From assembly GCA_016927755.1 (NCBI GenBank), contig JAFGLZ010000137.1:1-42934 (forward strand): a stretch of 42,934 nucleotides of DNA. Direction: 5' to 3'. The translations under genes and the position numbers were made by a program. The notes under the pieces are model-generated. The model was not told the DNA's origin, made no database searches, and worked only from the letters and a program-made list of their open reading frames with translations. Shown piece after piece: positions 1 through 8,600 of this stretch; position 1 is the first letter of the stretch; every line of letters begins with the position of its first letter. The stretch comes from Phycisphaerae bacterium (GTDB lineage: Bacteria > Planctomycetota > Phycisphaerae > UBA1845 > JAFGLZ01).

Positions 1-392
1 CACGACGACCCCATCGCGAACTCGTCGAGGTTCGTCTTGCCGACGATGACCGCCCCCGCCCCCTGCAGCCGCTCGACCACGTGAGCGTCGTAAGGGCTGG
101 CGAAGTTGGCCAGAATCCTCGACGCACACGTCGTCTTGCCGAACCGCGTGCATAGGTTGTCCTTGATCGCAACCGGAACCCCGGCCAGCGCCCCAACCTC
201 CTCACCGGCCGCCAGACGCTCGTCGACCCTCGCCGCCTCCGCGACCGCCCGATCGCCGTCACAACTGATAAACGCACGAATCTTAGGATCAAGCTGCTCG
301 ATCCGCCGAAGGCACGTCTCCGTCGCCTCCCGGCTAGAGACCTGCTTACCGGCGATCGCGTCACGAAGTTGAAGAGCCGTCTGATCCACCAT
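1..392 (-). CDS. gatA: Asp-tRNA(Asn)/Glu-tRNA(Gln) amidotransferase subunit A (5' part, runs off the left edge)
   Basis: GatA is the amidase-signature subunit of GatCAB, which converts Glu-tRNA(Gln) or Asp-tRNA(Asn) to the amidated form in the cytoplasm by releasing ammonia from glutamine. About 130 codons are present, starting at the ATG whose complement is 390-392 and reading MVDQTALQLRDAIAGK. The amidase landmark VAIKDNL is visible, with the catalytic Lys at about residue 77, followed by IVGKTNLDEFAMGSS at the window edge. The two catalytic serines lie beyond the edge. It sits directly downstream of gatC on the same strand with a 54-nt gap that is purine-rich on the coding strand (GAGGGAAG repeats) and supplies the ribosome-binding site. 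gatB is not in the window. The identification is secure; the rest of the gene cannot be judged. Confidence 0.93.
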   Translation of the reverse strand, partial: MVDQTALQLRDAIAGKQVSSREATETCLRRIEQLDPKIRAFISCDGDRAVAEAARVDERLAAGEEVGALAGVPVAIKDNLCTRFGKTTCASRILANFASPYDAHVVERLQGAGAVIVGKTNLDEFAMGSS

Positions 393-446
393 CACACGTT
401 TCCAGGAATCCCCTTTCCCTCTTCCCTCTTCTGACTTCCCTCTTCT

Positions 447-752
447 CTAGGCGCTGTCCTGCTCGATCACCTTTGGCGTCTTGAAGAACGACGCCGCCCG
501 TTGCGGCGCGTTCGCTAGCGCCGCCTCCACCCCGATCGGCTCGTCCGGCTCGTCCTCGCGCATGACGTTCCGAAGCGGTAGCGGATGCGCCGTCGGCTCC
601 ACGTCCGTCGTGTCAACCTGGTTGAGCTGCTCCACGTACGCCAGGATGTCCGACAACTGGTGGCTGAACTCCGCTACCTCCGCGTCCGTCAGCTCCAGCC
701 GGCTGAGCATCGCGATGTGCCGAACCTGCGCCTCGTCAATCTTCCCGGGCAT
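447..752 (-). CDS. gatC: Asp/Glu-tRNA amidotransferase subunit C
   Basis: GatC is the small subunit that wraps around GatA and stabilises the GatCAB transamidosome. The 101-residue product has the usual family length (about 95-100). It shows the family pattern: an N-terminal helix with VRHIAMLSRLELTDAE, then FSHQLSDILAYVEQLNQVD, a central TAHPLPLRNVMREDEP (the conserved HPL..V.R.D segment) and a C-terminal APQRAASFFKTPKVIE tail. It precedes gatA on the minus strand, so the pair is probably co-transcribed. Divergent from it, on the plus strand, is the KDPG aldolase gene. Confidence 0.95.
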   Translation of the reverse strand: MPGKIDEAQVRHIAMLSRLELTDAEVAEFSHQLSDILAYVEQLNQVDTTDVEPTAHPLPLRNVMREDEPDEPIGVEAALANAPQRAASFFKTPKVIEQDSA

Positions 753-926
753 CTGTATACCTCGCTACCCATCGCACGGACGACCCACCGGCCGTCCCCG
801 CACGGAGTCGGCATTGTAGCGTCGACCACCACCCGATTCACGCCCCCGCAGCCTTGTCATTATCTCACCGAACCGTAGAATCACGAGCCGAGCGGCGGGG
901 TATATGCCCCGTCGTTGCCCTGGGAC

Positions 927-950
927 GTCGACTTGTCGACGTCTCGACAT
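927..950. repeat. three-unit octamer repeat (GTCGACNN-like)
   Basis: Three consecutive 8-bp units, GTCGACTT, GTCGACGT and CTCGACAT, lie in the divergent gatC/eda spacer, 43 bp before the eda start codon. The same octamer family with the same 8-bp spacing makes up the large repeat locus at 16590-16892. Nothing more can be said of function from the sequence. Confidence 0.6.
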
Positions 951-992
951 ATTGGTTTTCCGGTTTGAGGCCGTTTGCCGTAGGAGCCAGTG

Positions 993-1643
993 ATGAGCAG
1001 ACCCCATGAAGTCGTGGCCGAGATGGAGCGGACCGGCGTCGTCGCCGTCGTCCGCGCCGATTCCAGCGCCCAGTTGATCGACGTCGTCGCCGCCTTGTAC
1101 AAGGCCGACCTCACCTGCGTCGAGATCACCATGACGACCCCAAACGCCCTGGACGTCATCAAGGCCGCAAGCAAGGAGTTCGCCGGCAAGTGCCTCATCG
1201 GCGTCGGCACCGTCCTCGATGCCGAGACCGCCCGCGCCGCCATCCTGGCCGGAGCCGAGTACGTCGTCGCCCCCACGCTTGACGTCGACACCATCACGCT
1301 CTGCAAGCGATACGGCAAGGCCGTCGTGCCCGGCTGCTTCACCCCGACCGAGATCCTCCGAGCCTGGCAGGCTGGCGCCGATGTCATCAAGGTCTTCCCC
1401 GCAACGAAGCTCGGACCGGATTTCTTCAAGGACGTCCGCGGCCCGCTCCCCCAGGTCCGCATGACCCCCACGGGAGGCGTCTCGCTCGAAAACACCGGCG
1501 ACTTCATCAAGGCCGGCGCTGTCTGCGTCGGCGTGGGCAGCGCGATGGTCACCAAGAAGGCCCTGGCCGCCGGCGATTTCGAGACCATCACAAAGAACGC
1601 CGCGGCGTTCCTAAAGGCCGTCGCCGACGCAAGAGCGAAATAA
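993..1643 (+). CDS. eda: KDPG/KHG aldolase (2-dehydro-3-deoxy-phosphogluconate aldolase family)
   Basis: This class I aldolase cleaves 2-keto-3-deoxy-6-phosphogluconate to pyruvate and glyceraldehyde 3-phosphate (Entner-Doudoroff and uronate/hexonate breakdown). The product is 216 residues, the family norm. The Schiff-base lysine is Lys133 in the motif IKVFPA, at the same number as in the E. coli enzyme, and the general-base glutamate is Glu44 in CVEITMTTP. The phosphate-binding end MTPTGGV is intact. The usual Arg after the Glu (VTLRT) is a Thr here, a variant that could shift substrate preference; that is inference. AGGAG at 982-986 lies 6 nt before the ATG at 993, which favours it over the GTG at 990. 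It stands alone; no edd or kdgK homologue is nearby. Confidence 0.93.
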   Translation: MSRPHEVVAEMERTGVVAVVRADSSAQLIDVVAALYKADLTCVEITMTTPNALDVIKAASKEFAGKCLIGVGTVLDAETARAAILAGAEYVVAPTLDVDTITLCKRYGKAVVPGCFTPTEILRAWQAGADVIKVFPATKLGPDFFKDVRGPLPQVRMTPTGGVSLENTGDFIKAGAVCVGVGSAMVTKKALAAGDFETITKNAAAFLKAVADARAK

Positions 1644-1679
1644 CCGCGCCGGATCAGCCGCCGGACGATCGGCGCGAGC

Positions 1680-1711
1680 GTAACACGGGCATCTTGCCCG
1701 TGAGCTGTTAC
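1680..1711. repeat. REP-like palindrome, TCT loop
   Basis: Nested inverted repeat 36 nt after eda. The inner stem is CACGGGCA (1684-1691), loop TCT, TGCCCGTG (1695-1702). Outer arms GTAACA (1680-1685) and TGTTAC (1706-1711) extend it imperfectly. The same 8-3-8 stem-loop with the same TCT loop recurs at 12609-12627. It has no trailing T-run, so a dispersed palindromic repeat is more likely than a simple terminator, although it could also protect the eda mRNA 3' end. Confidence 0.7.
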
Positions 1712-1717
1712 AAACTG

Positions 1718-1753
1718 GGTGGCCCGTCGCTTCAGCGGCGGGGAACGCGAATT
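1718..1753. repeat. 36-bp dispersed repeat, copy 1
   Basis: The segment contains CGTCGCTTCAGCGGCGGGGA and matches 2976-3011 at about 31 of 36 positions, in the same orientation. Part of it, CGCTTCAGCG, is self-complementary. It directly follows the REP-like palindrome, so this eda-downstream spacer is an accumulation of repeats. Confidence 0.65.
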
Positions 1754-1928
1754 AACGCCCCGATGTGGGCGCCCCACCCGTGAACCGATGGCAACCCGAA
1801 CGACGCCACCTGTTCGAAATGCCCCTACGAGTTGCCCACAGCCGGCGCCGGGGCGCCTGCGCGAAGTCAAGTGCGGACCCACGGAGCCAAGCGAGACCCA
1901 CAGCGCCTAACGACCAAGGGTGTCCCAA

Positions 1929-2849
1929 ATGCAAGACCCCGCTCAATCGCCGGAAGAAGACCTGGCCCCCGACGCGTCACCGCCCAACATCCGCGACGAC
2001 GCGCCCGTCACCTGGCTGGCGGCCCTCGTCATGGCCCTGCGGTTCCTCCTGCCCCTCGGCGGGTTGCCCATGGCCAACGCCGCCTCCTGGCGCCGCGCCG
2101 CCATCTGGTTCGTCCCCATCGGCATGGTCATCGGCCTGATGTGGGTGGGCGTCTTCCGCGCCGTCTGGCGCCTCTACGGCGAGGAGGTCACGAGCCTCCG
2201 CCTCGTCCCCGCCGCCGCCGTCGTCATCGTCGACGTCTGCTTCCTCGGATACAGCCTCCTGGCCGGACTCACCACGACCGTCAACGCGCTGACCGGATCG
2301 CGCCACGCAAGAGAGCCCGAGAACGACGTCACCGCCCCATTGGCCATGCCCGCCGTCATCGTCCTCCTCCTGACCATCGTGCTGGAGCTCGTCTTTCTCA
2401 GCGCCCTGAGAACAGGAGCGTGGTGGTGGCCGCAGGACTGGCGGAGCTATCTGAACTTCGCCTACCCCAGACTGATCTACCGCCCCCTCTTCCTGGCCCC
2501 CTTGTGGGGACGCTGGGCCGTTTTGCTGGCGGCCAGCGTCGGACGCGTCGCCACTCGATCTCGCCCGGAGGCGGTGGGGCTCTCCGCCGCCTTGACCCCG
2601 ACCTTCGTCCTGGTCTCCTTCCTGTTCCCGCTGACACTGACCGCCGTCTACTGCAGCCGCAGCGGCAACATCATCCTCGGAACGATCATCGCCCTGGCCG
2701 TCCTCGGCCTGACCTTCGTGGCCAGCGTCATCATCGCCAGGCGAGGCGGAGGACAAACCTGGCGGAGCATGCTGGCCGCCGGAAAGATCGCGGAGATCAT
2801 CTTCCTGGCGGCCTTCGTGAGCCTGTCAGGCTACATCCGCGGGTGGTAG
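1929..2849 (+). CDS. polytopic membrane protein of unknown function
   Basis: The 306-residue product begins with an acidic, proline-rich cytosolic-looking stretch of about 25 residues and then has roughly six to seven hydrophobic segments, for example VTWLAALVMALRFLLPLGG, AAIWFVPIGMVIGLMWVGVF, AAAVVIVDVCFLGYSLLAGL and IILGTIIALAVLGLTFVASV. The early RFLLPLG...AAIWFVPIGMVIG pattern recalls the N-terminus of cobalamin synthase (CobS) proteins, but the CobS acidic DG..DT motif is missing, so I assign no activity. AAGGG at 1916-1920 lies 8 nt before ATG 1929; a GTG at 1920 would leave no room for that site. Neighbours (eda, a secreted LamG protein) give no functional hint. Confidence 0.72.
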   Translation: MQDPAQSPEEDLAPDASPPNIRDDAPVTWLAALVMALRFLLPLGGLPMANAASWRRAAIWFVPIGMVIGLMWVGVFRAVWRLYGEEVTSLRLVPAAAVVIVDVCFLGYSLLAGLTTTVNALTGSRHAREPENDVTAPLAMPAVIVLLLTIVLELVFLSALRTGAWWWPQDWRSYLNFAYPRLIYRPLFLAPLWGRWAVLLAASVGRVATRSRPEAVGLSAALTPTFVLVSFLFPLTLTAVYCSRSGNIILGTIIALAVLGLTFVASVIIARRGGGQTWRSMLAAGKIAEIIFLAAFVSLSGYIRGW

Positions 2850-2975
2850 GGCCCCCATCCGTCAACGGAAACCGGTCTCCTCGGGTCGTAGTGAAGGTAG
2901 TCAGCGGCATGAGACGATTATCAGGAGCCTCGCCCAAGCGTCTGTCAGAAGCGTCTGAAAAGATAGCCGCCCCCG

Positions 2976-3011
2976 GGTGCCCCATCGCTTCAGCGGTGGG
3001 GAACTCGAATT
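2976..3011. repeat. 36-bp dispersed repeat, copy 2
   Basis: Second copy of the 1718-1753 element, with core CATCGCTTCAGCGGTGGGGA. It lies exactly where the start of the downstream secreted protein gene must be, and the only in-frame start codon (GTG 2996) is inside the repeat. Confidence 0.65.
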
Positions 3012-4861
3012 CCACGAGCAGTCCATGTCCTCCGCGACCAAAGCCGGCAGCCACCCATCAAAGGTCTCCCAGGAGCACGCTATCCGCTCTCCGTCGCGGA
3101 CAGCTCGCAGCGGCGTGCCTCTTGAGCCTTCTGGCCGCCGCTCACCCCGCGATCGCCGACGAACCGCGGCCAAAGCTGCACCTACGCGCCGGGGCCGAAA
3201 CGCCGCTCAAGGACCTCGCCGGGCCTCACAAGACCGAGGCCTACCTGGGTCAACAAGTAGGTTCGGACACCGCCGATCCGACCAGGACGCGCCTGCTCGA
3301 TCAACCCGCGTGGGCGTTCGATGCGTCGCGCGACACCCGCATCTTCCTCGGCCAGGGTGCCGGAAACGAGCTCCAGATCTCCGGGGCCCTGACAGTCGCG
3401 GCGGTGCTGCAGGTGGACCAGGCTCCGAGCGGAAAATCCGCCATCGTTTCCAAGTGGCAACTCGTCGACGGGGGGCGGTCCTACGAGCTCGGCGTCGGCG
3501 CCGATCTCTGCCTCTACTTCCACGTCAGCGCCTCCGGCAAGTGGGACCGCGACGCTGCCGAGATCCAGGGCGAGCGACCGCTGAAGATTGGCGTGCCCTA
3601 TCTCGTCGCCGGCGTCTTCGATCCGGATAGCCGTCTCGAGGTCTCTATCAACGGCATTCTCGCGACCGAGAACCCGTCGCCGCGCCCGGTGCCGAAAGCC
3701 CTCTTCAAGGCGGTCACGCCGACCCTCGTCGGTACCCGACCCGGCAGTCCCGTCGCACAGGGTTTCACGGGCAAGATCAGTGAGGTATGGATCTTCGATC
3801 GGGCCCTCAGCGAAGGCGACCTGAAGCGACTCACGCGGGATGCCGGCGTGACCACCCCCGTCGAGCCCCTCCCTCCGGTGCCCAAGCCGCCCTACGATCT
3901 CCAGTCCATTCGCAACGACGTCCGAGAGTGGTACGCGGGACTGCAGGCACCCGGCAAACCCTACGGCGCGTACCGCCTCAGCCCGTCCGTCCCGCCTGAC
4001 CTGTACGCCTCCGCCGACGTCGCCTGGATCCGCTGGATGATGGACGATCTGACCGCCCTGAGCGACGCTCAGCGTCGCGAGTGGATCGGCTTCATCCAGG
4101 ATCAGCAGCAGCCCGACGGCACCTATCGCCACCGCACCGGCCACATCGCTACCCACGCGTTCTGTCACGCCACGGGGGCCCTCAACATGCTCGGTGGACC
4201 GCAGAGGTACGCCCCAAAGTTCCTCGATCGCTATCGCGACGTGGCCAAGATGGATCAATGGCTCAGTGGCATCGACTGGCAACATGCCTGGGGCGCTTCG
4301 CACGATATCTGGGGCGCGGGCCTTCCCTTGGCGTGCACTCCCGAGACGCCCCAGGCCTGGCGCGACGCCCTGTTCGCCTGGCTCGATCGCCAGGTCGAGC
4401 CGCGGACCGGCATGTGGCGGCGAGGAGTGCAGTACCCCGATGCCCTCGAGCCCCTCGGCGGCGCCTTCCACATCTGGCCGATCTACGCCGCCCTAGGCCG
4501 CGAGCTGCTCTACCCCGAGCGGATCATCGACCTCGTCCTGGCCATGCAGTGTCCCGACGGGTCGTTCGACGGCGGCTTCGGCTACGGCAACATGGACGGC
4601 GTCTGGGTGCTGGCGTACCTGATAGACCGAACCGCCTACAGGCGCGACGAAGTCCGCCAGGCGCTACTCCGCAACCTGTCGGGGCTGATGCGGGCCTTCG
4701 GCCGCCGGAAGCTCCAGTGGCTCAGCGGCGCACACGACACCGAGTCCCGCGTCGCGGCATTGGCGATCCTCTCGACCGTCCTGCCCGACCAGTTCCGCGG
4801 CGCCGCCTGGCGCAATCCATGGCACCGCAGGGAGTTGTTTGTCATCAGGGTCGCTCGCTAG
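2996..4861 (+). CDS. secreted LamG-domain protein with C-terminal alpha/alpha-toroid domain; start uncertain
   Basis: The frame is open well upstream, but protein-like sequence starts near 3089 with a clear signal peptide (LRRGQLAAACLLSLLAAAHP, cleavage after AIA). Next comes a concanavalin/LamG-like sandwich (roughly nt 3240-3840) with the family ending GKISEVWIFDRALSEGDLKR. A linker rich in Pro leads to an all-helical region (nt 3890-4830) with DQQQPDGTYRHRTGHIATHA and LAMQCPDGSFDGGFGYGNMD, resembling the QPDGSF turns of terpene-cyclase/prenyltransferase-type toroids found in secreted polysaccharide-active proteins. No ATG exists in frame before the signal peptide; GTG 2996 is the only usual start and gives a long N-region. 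ATG 3025 is in another frame, so a lost start or an indel is possible. Probably exported and glycan-binding; the enzymatic role is unknown. Confidence 0.72.
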   Translation: MGNSNSTSSPCPPRPKPAATHQRSPRSTLSALRRGQLAAACLLSLLAAAHPAIADEPRPKLHLRAGAETPLKDLAGPHKTEAYLGQQVGSDTADPTRTRLLDQPAWAFDASRDTRIFLGQGAGNELQISGALTVAAVLQVDQAPSGKSAIVSKWQLVDGGRSYELGVGADLCLYFHVSASGKWDRDAAEIQGERPLKIGVPYLVAGVFDPDSRLEVSINGILATENPSPRPVPKALFKAVTPTLVGTRPGSPVAQGFTGKISEVWIFDRALSEGDLKRLTRDAGVTTPVEPLPPVPKPPYDLQSIRNDVREWYAGLQAPGKPYGAYRLSPSVPPDLYASADVAWIRWMMDDLTALSDAQRREWIGFIQDQQQPDGTYRHRTGHIATHAFCHATGALNMLGGPQRYAPKFLDRYRDVAKMDQWLSGIDWQHAWGASHDIWGAGLPLACTPETPQAWRDALFAWLDRQVEPRTGMWRRGVQYPDALEPLGGAFHIWPIYAALGRELLYPERIIDLVLAMQCPDGSFDGGFGYGNMDGVWVLAYLIDRTAYRRDEVRQALLRNLSGLMRAFGRRKLQWLSGAHDTESRVAALAILSTVLPDQFRGAAWRNPWHRRELFVIRVAR

Positions 4862-4907
4862 CCCCCGTGGCAAGTGCTCTGATGGGCGCAGGAGATGACA
4901 AAGGGAG

Positions 4908-4986
4908 GGCGAGGCTCCCGCCGAGCCGAAAAGGGGGGCGAGGCTCCCGCCGAGCCGAAAAGGGGGGGCGAGGCTCCCGCCGAGCC
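4908..4986. repeat. three tandem copies of a 20-bp palindromic unit
   Basis: GGCGAGGCTCCCGCCGAGCC occurs exactly at 4908-4927, 4937-4956 and 4967-4986, with G-rich linkers of 9 and 10 bp (GAAAAGGGG-type). Each unit can fold on itself through GGCTC.../GAGCC. The array follows the stop codon at 4861 by 46 nt. It could act as a run of weak hairpins or be a mobile palindromic repeat; there is no coding potential I trust. Confidence 0.85.
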
Positions 4987-5065
4987 GCGGTCAGACCAAT
5001 CCGATCCGCCTCGGCAGGGGCCTCGCGCCTCCGCCGAGCTCCCTCAGTTGATGTTCAACCGGCCA

Positions 5066-5093
5066 TTGGAATCGTCTGACCGAACGCTATAAT
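5066..5093 (+). promoter_or_regulatory. candidate sigma70-type promoter
   Basis: TTGGAA (5066-5071), 16-bp spacer, perfect TATAAT (5088-5093). The ATG of the next gene is at 5106, so the predicted start site (about 5100) would give an almost leaderless mRNA. The gene has no convincing Shine-Dalgarno site, which fits this reading. Confidence 0.5.
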
Positions 5094-5105
5094 GAACCCC
5101 CTATC

Positions 5106-5534
5106 ATGGGCCTCTTGTCTGGACAGATCGGTCGAGGCGTCACAGCGGCGTTGGTCTTCGTCGCGGCCAGCTACCACCTCACCGAGTCCGCGCGCCGACA
5201 GACCGAACTCGCCCACCAGCGCCAGGAGCAGGAGCGCCAAGCCCGTGACACGTCGCCGGGCGACAAGGACGATGGGTCGAAACCGAGAAAACAGGTCCTG
5301 ATCTGGGTCGCGCCAGACATGGCAGACCGCCTTGGGGCGAGCTGCGCCGGCCTCGACGAAACGGTTCGCGTCTCGAAGTCCGGGCCCGCCGGACTCCCGC
5401 CGGACGGCGAGTCGATCATCAGTTTGTCTGTCTCTCGGGCGGCGCGGCTTGAGACCTTCGTGGCGGATCCGATGCCGGGGTGTCGCGTTCGACTCAGCGA
5501 CCGATCGCCGAACGGACCGCCCACCCTTGCCTAG
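5106..5534 (+). CDS. small membrane-anchored hypothetical protein upstream of secDF
   Basis: 142 residues. An N-terminal hydrophobic segment (about residues 10-24, GRGVTAALVFVAASY) is followed by a Gln/Glu/Arg-rich stretch (RRQTELAHQRQEQERQARD) that could be helical or coiled, then a small globular part with KQVLIWVAPDMADRL and SIISLSVSRAARLETFVADP. I recognise no family. It precedes secDF by 109 nt, the position where yajC is found in many bacteria, but the protein does not look like YajC beyond having one N-terminal membrane helix and a charged tail. An opposing reading frame covers the same region; the candidate promoter at 5066-5093 and the membrane helix favour this strand. Confidence 0.5.
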   Translation: MGLLSGQIGRGVTAALVFVAASYHLTESARRQTELAHQRQEQERQARDTSPGDKDDGSKPRKQVLIWVAPDMADRLGASCAGLDETVRVSKSGPAGLPPDGESIISLSVSRAARLETFVADPMPGCRVRLSDRSPNGPPTLA

Positions 5535-5643
5535 CCTTCCGATTTGACCGGCCACGACGACACCGTGACCGTGGTCCCGTTTCCTCTAACCCAACCGAAA
5601 ACGTCAACGATCCGAAACGCATCCTCGGACGTGGAGACAAGCG

Positions 5644-8600
5644 ATGATTGACAACAACTTCTGGTGGAAGGTCCTTCTGATCGGCGTCCTGCTGGGCCTG
5701 GCCGTCTCCCAGCTCTACCCGCCGAGCCAGCGCCTCAAGGGCGGCATCGACCTCATGGGCGGCCACAGTCTGCTGTACGAAATCGACGATACCGGCATCC
5801 CCGCCGACCGGCGACGCGACCTGTCCGAGCGCGTCATGGCGATCCTCAAGGAACGCGTCGACCCCAAGGGCCAGCGAAACCTCGTGTGGAGACCCATGGG
5901 CAGCAACCGCTTGGAGATCCAGATCCCCAAGCCTCCCGAGCAGGTCGTCAAGGCCCGAGAGGACTACCAGAAGGTCCGCGGTGAACTGGCCGTCACCGAG
6001 CTGAGCCGCAACCAGATCCGCGTCGCCCTCGAACGCCAAGGCGACCAGCGCGGCAAGGCGCTGCAAGGCCTCGTTCGTGGCGTGACCGCGCGGGAGAAGC
6101 TGCTCGAACCGCTGACCAAAGCCTACGACAACTGGCGACAAATCCATGAGAAGACCCCCGACACCGACGCCGACGTCGAGGCCCGCGAGGCCTATGAGAA
6201 GCTCGAAGGCGACCTGCTCAAGACCAACATCAACGTCGAGCAGGTCGAGGACATCCTGGCCATGGGCAAGGGCGAGGCTCGCCAGAAGGAGCTCGACAGA
6301 TTCTACGAAAGCCATCCCTCGCTCAAGGAGACGCTGGAGCGGCTCGTCGCGGCGTACGACCCCTGGGCCGACCAGCGCGGCGCGTTGGACGATCCCGCCG
6401 ATCTCAAGCGTTTGCTGATGGGGGCCGGCGTGCTCGAGTTCCGCATCCTGCCCACGCGGGACCCGCAGAACCCCGATCGATACAACGAGTACATCCGCAA
6501 CCTGGCCAAGCGAGGACCGCGAATGCGAGAGGGAGACCAGTTCGGATGGTTCGAGATCAAGAACCCCGGCGACTTCCTCCACATGAAGGGTCTCAAGGAT
6601 TTCGACGCCGAATTCCAAAAACGCAAGGAGACGCTGAACTTCATCGTCGAGAAGTACGCGGACAAGTACTACGTCCTCGCGTCGAACCGCCCGGACGAAA
6701 CCATGTTGGCCCCTCGCGGAAAGAAGGGCGCTGCGCGATGGTCCATGGAATCCGCCCGGGCCTCCCGAGATCCCCAGACGAACCAACCCTGTGTCCTCTT
6801 CGGGCTGGATGATCGCGGCGGAAACCTCATGGAAGCCGTCTCCCGCGCGAACCAGAAGCGACCCCTCTGCATCATGCTCGACGACGTCGCTATCTCGGCC
6901 CCCATCCTCCAATCCGTCATCCGAAAGAACGGCCAGATCACGGGTGACTTCACCGTCGACGACGTCCAATACCTCGTCAACAAGCTCGAGGCCGGCTCGC
7001 TGCCGGCCCGCCTCAAGCCCACCCCGATCATGGAAAAGTCCATCGGCCCGAGCCTCGGGCTCACGAACCGGAGCAAAGGCCTAAAGGCCGCCATTGTGGG
7101 AATGGTCAGCGTGGCCGTCTTCATGCTGATCTACTACCTCTACGCCGGCTTCCTCGCCGACGTCGCGGTCATGATGAACCTGATCCTCACGCTGGGCATC
7201 ATGGCCATGCTCCAGGCCACCTTCACCCTGCCCGGCATCGCCGGTCTCATCCTGACGATCGGTATGGCCGTCGACGCCAACGTGCTGATCTACGAGCGGA
7301 TTCGCGAGGAATCGCTAAGAGGCTCGGGGCTCCGCACCGCCGTGAAAGCCGGCTACGAAAAGGCCCTGTCGACCATTCTCGACGCCAACGTCACCACCCT
7401 CATCACGTGCGTGATCCTCGGCTACGTCGGCTCGGACGAGGTCAAGGGATTCGCATACACCCTCGGCTTCGGCGTCGCCACGAGCATGTTCACGGCCCTG
7501 TTCGTCACGCGACAGTTCTTTAACCTCATGCTCGCCGAGCGCGTGGACCGTCAGGCGATCATGTTCCCCCTCTACGGTGTCGGTGGGCTGCTCGCCATCG
7601 GCGGCGTGCTGTACGGGCTGTCGCTGGTCCTGGCCAATCCCGACTCGGTCGCCGCGATCATGGGCGAATTCTTCGCCCTGTGTGGTGGGGTCAGTGCGAT
7701 CGTCTTCGCCCTGATGTGGGTGTGCCGCCTGGTGCTCCGCGGCACGTTGGGCAAGACGCCGAAATCGCTCCCGATGCTCCGCCTGATCGGTCGACCCAAG
7801 ATCGACTGGATGAGCAAGCGCTACATCTTCTGGCCCGTCTCGGCGGCTTTGGTCTTCTCGGGCCTGGCCTTCTTCGTCTATCAGGACCACTATCACGGCG
7901 ACGATCTCTACAGCATCGAGTTCCTCGGCGGCACGGCCGCCCAGATCGAGGTCAAGAAGGACTCGCCGCTCCTGAAGGACAAGCTCAACCAGGACGAGAT
8001 CATCCGCAAGGCGATCACGGGCGACGAGCCCACGGACGCGGCGGGCTGGCTCCGCACCGTCGCCGACGAGCTCGATCAGGGCGACGTCAAGCAAGGAACC
8101 TCCCCGAGTGAGTTCCTCATCAGCGCCAAGAACTTGACGGCGCGCCAGATCGAGAGCTTCCTCCTGGCCGTCTTCGAGGACAAATTGGAGCGGCGCGACT
8201 CCGAGGCACCCAGCGGCAGCGTCCTGAGCGTCCAGGCCAAACCCGGCGTCGACCTCGATGCCGTTCAGAACGCCCTGCGCCAGGCCGCCGTCTATGCCCG
8301 CCAGGCCTCCGGAAAGGTCCGGCAGGCAGGCGTGCAGGTCGTTGAGCTCGCGGTCCAACCCGGGCAAGAAGAGCCCGGGCCGACCTTCGAGGTCACCACG
8401 ACCGAGACCAGCAGCCGCGTCGTCAGAGAAGCCATTGTCGCGGCGCTCGGCGATCAGCTCGTGATCCAGCCGGCCGTCTCGCTGACCGTCTACGAGAACA
8501 AAGATCCCAAGGCGGACGAGCAGGACCCCACGCGCCTCGGGTTGTTCCCGGTCGAGAAAGCCACCCTCGGCGAGGTCCTGCGCGACCCGAAGGCCGCCGG

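Noticed and set aside
881..1882. Long minus-strand frame opposite the KDPG aldolase gene
   Set aside because: It mirrors a gene with complete catalytic motifs and shows no protein family features.
1929..2849. Calling this gene cobalamin synthase (cobS)
   Set aside because: Only the first hydrophobic region resembles CobS; the acidic motif needed for catalysis is missing.
1832..2995. Upstream extension of the secreted LamG gene frame
   Set aside because: The frame is open but the translation is Arg/Pro-rich, overlaps the membrane protein gene in another frame and crosses a repeat; it is a GC-rich shadow.
3182..4471. Minus-strand frame of over 400 codons opposite the LamG/toroid gene
   Set aside because: Low-complexity antisense translation; the plus strand has signal peptide and domain motifs.
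5494..6969. Minus-strand frame of about 490 codons opposite secDF
   Set aside because: Antisense of conserved SecD sequence, Leu/Val/Asp/Glu-rich mirror composition.
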